A stretch of 64,000 nt of DNA, from NCBI RefSeq assembly GCF_030815405.1, contig NZ_JAUSWX010000001.1, forward strand, positions 2,852,001 to 2,916,000, read 5' to 3'. The notes below the pieces were generated by a model. That model worked only from the letters and a program-made list of their open reading frames with translations. It did not search any database and was not told the origin of the DNA. Origin of the DNA: Agromyces albus. Its GTDB lineage: Bacteria; Actinomycetota; Actinomycetes; Actinomycetales; Microbacteriaceae. This document shows, piece after piece, positions 15,945 through 22,112 of this stretch; the first letter of the stretch is position 1, and each line of letters opens with the position of its first letter. Position numbers and translations under genes: made by a program.

Positions 15945-16777
15945 GCGGCGCCTCCCATCCGGTCCTCGGCGCAGCGCGGACAGCCGCTCGGCGGATAGCC
16001 CGGGTGTGCGCTGCACTCAGCGAGCTCCCGCGGCGGGATCGGTGTGACCGTTGCGCGCTGCGGCTTGCTGGCTGAGGCCTCGTTGGCGAGCTGCTCTTCG
16101 TCCGTGAAGCGCTCGTCGTTCAGCCAGCCGGCAGCCAGCTTGATCCTGGTCTTGTCGCCCCCGGCGTTCATGAGGGCGTACGAGCGCAGCCCGGACATGA
16201 TCGTCTCAAGGCTGTGCTTCTTCCGCGCTCTCGCGAATGCTTCCGCGGCCGGCTTCTTCGCCTGGCGGCGGGGGTACAGGGACCAAAACTCCTCGAACTC
16301 CGATGAATACCCCTGCTTCTTGCCCGCTCGTGCATCGTGATGCACATCTACTACTTCGTCAGAAGTAGTGGTCGGGTCGGGTCGGGTCGGGGGCAGGGTT
16401 GGCAATTGGTCACCATCATGGTTGGTGACCTCGTCGGTACCGCGGTTACGCGAACGCCAGTTCGCGACCTTCTCGGTATTCTTCCGGCGCCGCTCGAGCG
16501 TCGGCTCGCGCAACGGCTGATCGGGACCCCAGGTTACGAACTGGAACCCGGCATCGACGATTGCCCAGTAACCAGCGTCAACGAGGCGCTGCGCGTCCCC
16601 AGGCGTGCCAGCGAGCTCCTCGATCATGTGGGCCGGAATATGCCCGTCGGTGAGCTCTCGCGCGCTCCACGAGCCCGCCAGCGCCCACAGGCCGATGGCT
16701 GCCGGCCGATGCGCGCGCGGGATGCGCGTGGTCTCCACCTTTGTGGAGAGCCCATCATCGACCTTGAACCATGGCAT
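15941..16777 (-). CDS. Phage replication initiator-like protein
   Basis: Protein of 278 residues. It opens with MPWFKVDDGL, the start of the N-terminal domain common in phage replication proteins, and later has EFEEFWSLYPRRQAKKPAAE, the DnaT/O-like segment seen in replisome organisers. A CSAHPGYPPSGCPRC motif near the end may bind zinc. ATG 16777 is 4 nt after the XRE stop. It probably recruits the host helicase to the element origin. The next gene overlaps its stop. Confidence 0.72.
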   Translation of the reverse strand: MPWFKVDDGLSTKVETTRIPRAHRPAAIGLWALAGSWSARELTDGHIPAHMIEELAGTPGDAQRLVDAGYWAIVDAGFQFVTWGPDQPLREPTLERRRKNTEKVANWRSRNRGTDEVTNHDGDQLPTLPPTRPDPTTTSDEVVDVHHDARAGKKQGYSSEFEEFWSLYPRRQAKKPAAEAFARARKKHSLETIMSGLRSYALMNAGGDKTRIKLAAGWLNDERFTDEEQLANEASASKPQRATVTPIPPRELAECSAHPGYPPSGCPRCAEDRMGGAA

Positions 16778-16781
16778 CGGA

Positions 16782-17003
16782 CTACGCCACCGCCCGAAGC
16801 TCGCTGAGAAGCTGCGCGTAGCGGAGGCGCAACTCGCCGCGCGGTCGACGATCGCCCGTCTCCCAGCGCGAGATCGTGTTGCGCGCAACGCCGAGCTCGT
16901 TCGCCAGCCTGATCTGCGACACTCCTGCGCTCTCTCGAATCAGTCGAGCGACCTCCGGCTTGGGGAGGTCTCGCGCGATGCGCACTTCCTCGATCAGTGT
17001 CAT
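16782..17003 (-). CDS. XRE-family HTH regulator
   Basis: Protein of 73 residues that is essentially one lambda-repressor-like HTH: VARLIRESAGVSQIRLANEL then GVARNTISRWETGDRRPRGE. ATG 17003 is fixed by GGAGGT 4 nt upstream. It is the first gene of the long leftward train (replication, tape measure, fibre) and diverges from the leaderless gene at 17153. It may activate or repress this operon. Confidence 0.8.
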   Translation of the reverse strand: MTLIEEVRIARDLPKPEVARLIRESAGVSQIRLANELGVARNTISRWETGDRRPRGELRLRYAQLLSELRAVA

Positions 17004-17116
17004 TTCAACCTCCGCATTCGTTGGGCTCGCACGTCTAGGTTGCGCTTCGGTGTCGCTCTCGGGATGGCGTGGGCTGTCTCGTGTCGGCGCGGGCATGAGA
17101 CACTCCCGCGCGACTG

Positions 17117-17146
17117 TTGCACCATCGGTAGCGCAGTGGTTACAGT
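17117..17146 (+). promoter_or_regulatory. Promoter of a leaderless GTG gene
   Basis: TTGCAC (17117-17122), 18 nt, TACAGT (17141-17146), with the GTG start 6 nt further on at 17153. This is the clearest -35/-10 pair among the leaderless promoters of the element. Confidence 0.7.
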
Positions 17147-17152
17147 CGGTCT

Positions 17153-17707
17153 GTGCAGCCCTACGAGTTCGCTCCCGACAGCCGGCCACCGGCCGAGGCC
17201 TTCGAGGAAGAATCGTGGACGCACGTCAGCGGCGGCGGACTGCCTGCACCGATCTACATCCGGGTGTCGCGTGCAGCGAACGGCCGCCCGGTCGTCACCG
17301 GTCTCGTCGTGGGCGCGACCTGGCCGAACGCGGAGATCACCGCAGACGTGCTCCGAAGCATCCGCCTCGGCGAGATCGTGCGCGAGCTTCACAAGGGGTT
17401 CAGCCCCACCGAGGTCCCGCCGTACGACGACTTCCGAGCCCAGATCGAGTGGGCACTCATGCACCAGACCTACGTCGAGGGCGCAGCGACGCTGACCGAG
17501 CCCAGTCGAGCTTTTCGCGGTGACGAGGAGCGCCTCCGTGTGTTCGCGCGCACGTACCAGGCGAACATCGTGCGAAGCCCGCGCTCGCCGATGGCCGCGA
17601 CGCTCCGCGACCTCGAGAACCGGCAGGAGTTCCTCAAGATCTCCCGCGCCACCCTGTACCGGTGGCTGGAGCGCTGCCGCGACCTCGGGCTCCTGCCGCG
17701 CACGTGA
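17153..17707 (+). CDS. Putative regulator with C-terminal HTH
   Basis: Protein of 184 residues starting at GTG 17153, supported by the promoter 6 nt upstream. The first 140 residues are an unrecognised mixed alpha/beta domain (PIYIRVSRAANGRPVVTGLV). The end holds FLKISRATLYRWLERCRDLG and LLPRT, an HTH placed at the very C-terminus. The gene at 19259-19834 has a similar length, leaderless start and terminal HTH, so both may be related immunity or control proteins. Confidence 0.6.
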   Translation: MQPYEFAPDSRPPAEAFEEESWTHVSGGGLPAPIYIRVSRAANGRPVVTGLVVGATWPNAEITADVLRSIRLGEIVRELHKGFSPTEVPPYDDFRAQIEWALMHQTYVEGAATLTEPSRAFRGDEERLRVFARTYQANIVRSPRSPMAATLRDLENRQEFLKISRATLYRWLERCRDLGLLPRT

Positions 17708-17754
17708 GCGGCGAGACAGAGCCACAGCCCTGTCTCGCCTGCCCGCAGCCGTCG

Positions 17755-17934
17755 TCACGGCCACTCGTCGCCCTCGACGGGATTCTCTATCCGGTGGGCA
17801 GCCTCGATCAGACGAACGGCGGTGCGCCGCGCCTCCGCCGGGGTGACGCGCCACGCGTCGCCCTCCGCCGGCTCGAGGATGACCACCGTGGCGCCATCGC
17901 CTGAGACACCGGTCGACACGCTAGGGGCACTCAC
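17755..17934 (-). CDS. Small hypothetical protein
   Basis: Protein of 59 residues (ATVVILEPAEGDAWRVTPAE in its middle) beginning with GTG 17934, which overlaps the previous TGA (GTGA). It is the last gene of the leftward early operon that starts near 19.1 kb. Function unknown. Confidence 0.58.
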   Translation of the reverse strand: MSAPSVSTGVSGDGATVVILEPAEGDAWRVTPAEARRTAVRLIEAAHRIENPVEGDEWP

Positions 17935-18239
17935 GGCGTCGCTCCGCCATTGAGGGCGGCGACCTGGTCTGCCAGCTCTCGCAGCCACACGGCGGCGGCC
18001 TCCGCCTGATCCGCGAGCTCGCGGACACCGACGACCGTCAGCTCCCGCGCCCAACCTGACTCGACGTCCACACCGAGTCGCGTGGGCCCGTCGTCCTCGC
18101 GGATGTAGAACGCATTGAGAGGCAGCGGCGACCCCTCGAGGTTGTGGCTGATGTGGAAGTTCATGCTGTTGTCGGGCTTGTGGTCCCTCGGGTGGCCGGA
18201 GCACCATGGCACCGGGCAGTCGATCCTCTCGTCACTCAT
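17931..18239 (-). CDS. Small hypothetical protein with Cys/His N-terminus
   Basis: Protein of 102 residues. CPVPWCSGHPRDH near the N-terminus could form a metal site; a beta-type middle (HISHNLEGSPLPLNAFYIRE) and a helical end (VRELADQAEAAAVWLRELAD) follow. ATG 18239 overlaps the upstream TGA (ATGA). It shares the early operon. Function unknown. Confidence 0.6.
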   Translation of the reverse strand: MSDERIDCPVPWCSGHPRDHKPDNSMNFHISHNLEGSPLPLNAFYIREDDGPTRLGVDVESGWARELTVVGVRELADQAEAAAVWLRELADQVAALNGGATP

Positions 18240-18526
18240 GAGCTCGCCACCGCCTCGGTGAGCGAAATGGCGATGCCGCGCAGCAGCCGGTCGATCTGGA
18301 ACATGGTGCCGACGGTGAACTCGTGCGACCATCCCCCGCTCTCTTCGGTCCAGACCGCCGCGAAAGACGTCGCCGTCGACTTCTGGAGGAACACCTCCAT
18401 GTCGGGGATGGGCGTATCGATCGGGGCACCGAACTCGGTAAAGACGCGGCGCACCCGCCAGCCCCATGCGGGGCACTCCTCCGAGACTTCTCGCTCCTGC
18501 GTCGGAGCCTGTGCGATCATGGTCAT
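18236..18526 (-). CDS. Small hypothetical phage protein
   Basis: Protein of 96 residues (MTMIAQAPTQEREVSEECPA at the start) with beta-rich content up to GWSHEFTVGTMFQIDRLLRG. AGGAA precedes ATG 18526. It is coupled to the next gene by an ATGA overlap. No family recognised. Confidence 0.58.
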   Translation of the reverse strand: MTMIAQAPTQEREVSEECPAWGWRVRRVFTEFGAPIDTPIPDMEVFLQKSTATSFAAVWTEESGGWSHEFTVGTMFQIDRLLRGIAISLTEAVASS

Positions 18527-18594
18527 GTTCTGGTTCCTCTCTGGATTCTGGATCTCGCCCTCGCCCTGGCCGGCGGGGGCTTTCTTCTTGCGGG

Positions 18595-18909
18595 TCACGC
18601 GAGGGTCCACAGTTGACAGGTCGACCCTGTGCGCGTGCGTCCCCGCTGGGATGCGGCGCGAACGTTCCCTTCGACGACGAGCTCGTTGCGTCGTGTGCGG
18701 ATGCTCTGCGGCGTGGCCGCGGGCACACTCGGATGCATGAAGCGGTGAGCCTCGTAGAGGTCGACGAGCCTCTCGTCTGAGATCGGGCCGTGGCTCTTGA
18801 TGAGCGTCACGATCGCGGCCTGCACGAGCTGGCGCCGCGTGGCAGACTGCGCGTCCGCGGCATCCCATGACGTTTCCGGGTCGTGCGGCCGCGCGATCGG
18901 AGCGGACAC
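18595..18909 (-). CDS. Winged-helix phage DNA-binding protein
   Basis: Protein of 104 residues with RPHDPETSWDAA, the DPxTSxxAA motif that opens a small winged-helix family common in actinophages, followed by RRQLVQAAIVTLIKSHGPIS, DERLVDLYEAH and TPQSIRTRRNELVVEGNV. GTG 18909 overlaps the TAG of the preceding gene, so the two are coupled. It is likely an early DNA-binding protein. Confidence 0.72.
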   Translation of the reverse strand: MSAPIARPHDPETSWDAADAQSATRRQLVQAAIVTLIKSHGPISDERLVDLYEAHRFMHPSVPAATPQSIRTRRNELVVEGNVRAASQRGRTRTGSTCQLWTLA

Positions 18910-19145
18910 TACGCACTCACCTCGGCCGTACCCTGTCGAGCGCTCGCCTCGACCCACTCGATTACCTCGGACTCAAGGTAGAGCACCGTCTTTGGCGTGG
19001 GCTTCCGATATCGGGGCCCCTTGCCGTTGAACCGAAGCTGCGCGAGGTTCGTCTTCGTCATCCCAGGGACAAGCTCACACACTTCGTCGACTGTGAGGTA
19101 TCGAGTTCGCGCGGCCGAGCTCACCGCGGGGTGCTGAACCGTCAT
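18909..19145 (-). CDS. Small HTH regulator of the divergent early promoter
   Basis: Protein of about 78 residues: TRYLTVDEVCELVPGMTKTN, LAQLRFNGKGPRYRKPTPKT and VLYLESEVIEWVEASARQG form an HTH_17/AlpA-like domain. Three in-frame ATGs exist (19199, 19178, 19145). I choose 19145 because AGGAAG precedes it and because a -10 (GATGAT, 19164-19169) and TGGCCA sites lie upstream of it in mirror image to the rightward promoter. It heads the leftward early operon and may be an excisionase or regulator. Confidence 0.7.
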   Translation of the reverse strand: MTVQHPAVSSAARTRYLTVDEVCELVPGMTKTNLAQLRFNGKGPRYRKPTPKTVLYLESEVIEWVEASARQGTAEVSA

Positions 19146-19163
19146 CCGTCGTTCTTCCTCTCG

Positions 19164-19252
19164 ATCATCAGTGGCCATGCCGTTCTTCATCATGGCCATA
19201 TCCCAAATATACAGAAGTGGCCGTAGAAATCAATACATTGGCCATCTATGAT
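19164..19252. promoter_or_regulatory. Divergent early promoters with repeated TGGCCA sites
   Basis: Leftward -10 GATGAT (19164-19169) and rightward -10 TATGAT (19247-19252) are each preceded by TGGCCA at a 2-nt spacing (19172-19177 and 19239-19244). A second copy lies 21 bp further upstream in each case (TGGCCA 19193-19198; TGGCCG 19218-19223). This symmetrical set looks like a shared operator controlling both directions, by analogy with phage immunity switches. Confidence 0.6.
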
Positions 19253-19258
19253 GACGGG

Positions 19259-19834
19259 ATGCCTGATAATCGACGCGAGCTGCCGCTCGCCGCCCGTCTG
19301 GGAGCCTCGATTGACGGCGTGCAACTGGCGGACGGCTCGTCCTACGTGGCGATCAAGCCGAGCTTGCTCGCCCCCACATCGGTGCGGGCAACAGTCGAGC
19401 TCGAACATTTCCCTGACACGCATTTCGACGTGAGGCTTCGGTGGGACAGCGAGACCCTTGGGTATCGAGTGGAGCACCTCGGAATCACCACGGACCGCGG
19501 GATATCGACGTCTGACCTACACGCCTATTCGGTACCAACGCTCGTCCGCGTAGTTGCCTCGTCAGGAGTCCTCGTTGAGCTCGAATCCATCACGGGCGAG
19601 GCAGGCAAGTTCACCGGATTTGAGGAGTTCTTGGCTCTAGTCGATCTCGACGCAATGCGCACGCGGGCATCGACAGGGCCGGCCGACTCGCTCTGGCTCG
19701 TTGCCATCCTCTACGCCTACGCCCGCACCGTTGGCCTTAACCCCAATCGGACAGTCGTGGATCTCCTCGCGCTTCCTCAGCGAACTGCGACCCGATGGAT
19801 AGCTCGAGCGCGCACAGAAGGGCTACTCGACTGA
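19259..19834 (+). CDS. Putative repressor/regulator upstream of integrase
   Basis: Protein of 191 residues. TATGAT lies 6 nt before ATG 19259, favouring this start over the in-frame ATG at 19217 and a leaderless transcript. Most of the protein is an unrecognised domain (SSYVAIKPSLLAPTSVRATV, LRWDSETLGYRVEHLG). The end, LALPQRTATRWIARARTEG then LLD, reads as an HTH. It overlaps the integrase start by one base (TGATG), so the two are co-expressed. Location beside the divergent operators suggests an immunity or integration-control role. Confidence 0.6.
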   Translation: MPDNRRELPLAARLGASIDGVQLADGSSYVAIKPSLLAPTSVRATVELEHFPDTHFDVRLRWDSETLGYRVEHLGITTDRGISTSDLHAYSVPTLVRVVASSGVLVELESITGEAGKFTGFEEFLALVDLDAMRTRASTGPADSLWLVAILYAYARTVGLNPNRTVVDLLALPQRTATRWIARARTEGLLD

Positions 19835-20967
19835 TGGGAAGCATCCACTCATACGAGACGAAGGCCGGCAAGCGATACCGGATCATCTTCCGCACACCCG
19901 ACCACTCGCAGACGTCCGAGCGAGGGTTCAGGACGAAACGCGACGCCGAGATCCGACTCGCCGAAGTAGAGGTATCCAAGTCGCGAGGGGAGTTCATCGA
20001 CGCGGCATCCGCTCGAGCGACCATTGCGACACTCGGCAAGGAATGGCTCCTGGGGCAAGAGCACGTCCTGAAGCCATCTGCGTACCGCCCGCTCGAGTCG
20101 TCGTGGCGCCTCCACGTGAAGCCCAAGTGGGGCCACCGCGCGATCGGCAGTGTCCGGCACAGCGAAGCTCAGACTTGGGTGTCGGAGCTCAGCCGCTCCA
20201 TGAGCGCGACCAGTGTCCTTCGCGCGTACGGCATCCTCGCCGGCATCCTCGACACCGCTGTGAAGGACCGGCGGTTGGCATCGAATACTGCCCGGGGGCT
20301 CACGTTGCCGAGGAAGACCGGCAAGTCGAAGGTGTATCTCACGCATGCCCAGGTGCAGCAGCTCGCGGACGCGTCCGCCTACCCCGCGCTGGTGCTCTTC
20401 CTCGCGTACACGGGTCTTCGGTGGGGTGAAGCGACGGGACTGCGGGTGAAGCATCTGAACGCGCTCAGGCGGCGTGTGAGCGTCGAGGAGAACGCGGTAA
20501 TGGTAGGCGGCACCATCCACGTCGGTACTCCGAAGAGCCACACCGCGCGATCGGTTCCCTACCCGGCGTTCCTGTCGACATCCCTCGCCCAGCTCTGCGA
20601 GGGAAAGGGTCGCGACAGCATCCTCTTCGGCGACGGCGCCACTCACATGCGACTCCCCCACTCTCGCGACGGCTGGTTCACCGCGGCCGTGAAGCGAGTG
20701 CAGGCGGTCGACGAGGACTTCCCCCGCGTGACACCGCACGATCTCCGACACACGGCCGCCTCACTCGCCATATCGGCCGGCGCCAACGTCAAGGCGGTGC
20801 AGCGGATGCTCGGTCACGCTTCGGCGGCGATGACACTGGACGTCTACGGCGACCTGTTCGATGACGATCTCGACGCCGTTGCGAAGGCGTTGAACAAGGC
20901 TCGCTCAGCCTCGAGTGTTGCCAAGGCGTTGCCACGAACGGTCGGAGGGCAAGAGAAAACCCCCTGA
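19834..20967 (+). CDS. int: Tyrosine integrase
   Basis: Site-specific recombinase of 377 residues. The N-terminal arm-binding and SAM-like domains run to about residue 165. The catalytic set is visible: R196 in YTGLRWGEATGL, H302 and R305 in HDLRHTAASL, H328 in LGHASAAMT and the nucleophile Y338 in LDVYGDL. It lies at the end of the element beside tRNA-Ser, whose 3' end is the target. ATG 19834 shares a base with the preceding stop. The last codons contain a candidate arm-type binding site (20915-20935). Confidence 0.95.
   Translation: MGSIHSYETKAGKRYRIIFRTPDHSQTSERGFRTKRDAEIRLAEVEVSKSRGEFIDAASARATIATLGKEWLLGQEHVLKPSAYRPLESSWRLHVKPKWGHRAIGSVRHSEAQTWVSELSRSMSATSVLRAYGILAGILDTAVKDRRLASNTARGLTLPRKTGKSKVYLTHAQVQQLADASAYPALVLFLAYTGLRWGEATGLRVKHLNALRRRVSVEENAVMVGGTIHVGTPKSHTARSVPYPAFLSTSLAQLCEGKGRDSILFGDGATHMRLPHSRDGWFTAAVKRVQAVDEDFPRVTPHDLRHTAASLAISAGANVKAVQRMLGHASAAMTLDVYGDLFDDDLDAVAKALNKARSASSVAKALPRTVGGQEKTP
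20915..20935 (+). promoter_or_regulatory. Candidate integrase arm site (right end)
   Basis: GTGTTGCCA-N3-CGTTGCCAC, the partner of 4802-4822 in the same orientation, 71 bp from the core. It lies inside the end of the integrase coding sequence. Confidence 0.6.
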
Positions 20968-21000
20968 CTTCCGCCTATTTACTGGGAAGTCAGAGGGTTT
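20956..21000. terminator. Bidirectional terminator between int and tRNA-Ser
   Basis: AAAACCCCCTGACTTCC pairs with GGAAGTCAG-AGGGTTT around an 11-nt loop, with T/A tracts at both ends. It starts within the integrase stop region and ends 7 bp before the tRNA 3' end. It can stop integrase transcripts and also acts as the replacement terminator for tRNA-Ser. Confidence 0.75.
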
Positions 21001-21006
21001 CACGTG

Positions 21007-21030
21007 GCGGTACCGGTGGGATTTGAACCC
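21007..21030. other. Attachment site within tRNA-Ser (24 bp)
   Basis: Identical to 4676-4699. It covers the acceptor and T-arm 3' strand of tRNA-Ser, so integration leaves a complete tRNA gene at this end. Confidence 0.93.
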
Positions 21031-21094
21031 ACGGTGGGCTTTCACCCACACAACTTTTCGAGAGTTGCACCTTCGGCCGCTCGGACACGGTACC
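21008..21094 (-). tRNA. tRNA-Ser (anticodon CGA)
   Basis: 87-nt class II tRNA. The acceptor GGTACCG pairs with CGGTACC, the anticodon loop CTCGAAA sits between CAACT and AGTTG, there is a long variable arm, and the T arm is GTGGGTTCAAATCCCAC. The anticodon CGA reads UCG codons. CCA is not encoded. It is the integration target of the 16.4-kb element. Confidence 0.95.
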
Positions 21095-21257
21095 GAGGAC
21101 GATCTTAGACGACCGGGGCGCATGGGCCAAAACGAGCGGATGCCACGAGGCCGGCGCCGCGGCATCCGTCGACCGCCCCTCGACCGCCCGCGGCGAATGC
21201 AGCGCACGTTCAGTCGGCATGCAGCCGGTTCGGAGCGGGCCGGCATACATTGTGCGC

Positions 21258-22103
21258 ATGACCAGCGCTCCTCGCCCCGATCGACCGCGCACCCGCGCGA
21301 TGTCGTCGAGGCTGCGCAACGGCCTTTGGCTCGCCGCCATCAACGTGCTCGGCGGCCTCGGTTGGGGCACGTTCCGCACGCGAGTGCGCGAGAACGCGGC
21401 GGTCCTCAGCGACCTGCTGCCCGTGCACTCGAAGTGGTGGCGCGACCAAGCCAAGGCCGAGGGCGAGCTGCTCTACGTCGCGCTCGGCGACAGCGCCGCG
21501 CAGGGCATCGGTGCCACGAGCCCCGATCGCAGTTACGTCGGCGTGCTCGCCGGTGACATCCGCACGGCCACCGGCCGCAGCCTTCGCGTCATCAACCTCA
21601 GCGTCTCAGGTGCGACGACGGCCCTCGCCGTAGAAGACCAACTTCCCCGCTTCCAGGCGCTCGAAGTCGAGCCCGACATCGTCACCGTCGCGATCGGCGC
21701 CAATGACATCGCCGGATGGGACTCGGAGGCATTCGGCCGCAACCTCCGCACGATCTTCGCGGCCCTGCCGTCGCACGCGATCGTCGCCGACGTGCCCTGC
21801 TTCCACCTGCGGCACAACGAGCGCAAGGTGGCGGTGGCGAATCGGATGCTGCGCGACCTCGCTCGCGGGTACGGGCTCACGCTCGCGCCGCTGCACGAGA
21901 CCACGAGGCGGCAGGGGATCGTCGGCATCCTCACGCAGTTCGCGCAGGACATGTTCCACCCGAACGACCACGGCTACGAGGTCTGGGCCGAGGCGTTCCG
22001 CCCCGCGCTCCTGGCGTCGGTCGCTCGTCGGATCGGGGCGGCTGACGCGTGGCCGGCGCGCGAACCGGCGCGCGAGCCGGCCGGTGTCGGAGGCGCGCGC
22101 TAG
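21258..22103 (+). CDS. SGNH/GDSL-family hydrolase
   Basis: Esterase/lipase-like enzyme of 281 residues: block I VALGDSAAQGIG with the nucleophilic serine, block III IGANDIAGW, and block V DMFHPND with the catalytic Asp and His. TACATT at 21246-21251 lies 6 nt before ATG 21258, which fixes the start. The N-terminus is basic with a modest hydrophobic patch but no clear signal peptide. It precedes radA by 9 bp, although radA has its own promoter. The substrate is unknown. Confidence 0.88.
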   Translation: MTSAPRPDRPRTRAMSSRLRNGLWLAAINVLGGLGWGTFRTRVRENAAVLSDLLPVHSKWWRDQAKAEGELLYVALGDSAAQGIGATSPDRSYVGVLAGDIRTATGRSLRVINLSVSGATTALAVEDQLPRFQALEVEPDIVTVAIGANDIAGWDSEAFGRNLRTIFAALPSHAIVADVPCFHLRHNERKVAVANRMLRDLARGYGLTLAPLHETTRRQGIVGILTQFAQDMFHPNDHGYEVWAEAFRPALLASVARRIGAADAWPAREPAREPAGVGGAR

Positions 22104-22112
22104 GCTCGCGCC

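Larger units (their letters stand above)
4676..21030. mobile_element. Integrated phage-like element in tRNA-Ser(CGA)
   Basis: A 16.4-kb insertion bounded by 24-bp direct repeats, with a tyrosine integrase beside the intact tRNA. Recognisable phage functions are integrase, several small HTH regulators, a winged-helix DPxTS protein, a replication-initiator-like protein, a tape measure protein and a tail-fibre-like gene. No terminase, portal, capsid, protease, major tail, lysin or holin gene was found, although several genes are unassigned. It could be a decayed prophage or a satellite relying on a helper phage. The ends look intact: integrase reads through and both att copies are perfect. Confidence 0.92.

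Noticed and set aside
16372..16392. GTCGG/GGGTC short tandem repeats as a CRISPR or iteron array
   Set aside because: Only a few 5-bp GTCGG units inside the replication-protein gene, without spacers of constant length; they encode the PTRPDPTT linker. No CRISPR array was found in the window.
4676..21030. A complete inducible prophage
   Set aside because: No terminase, portal, capsid or lysis gene was recognised, so a complete phage cannot be claimed.
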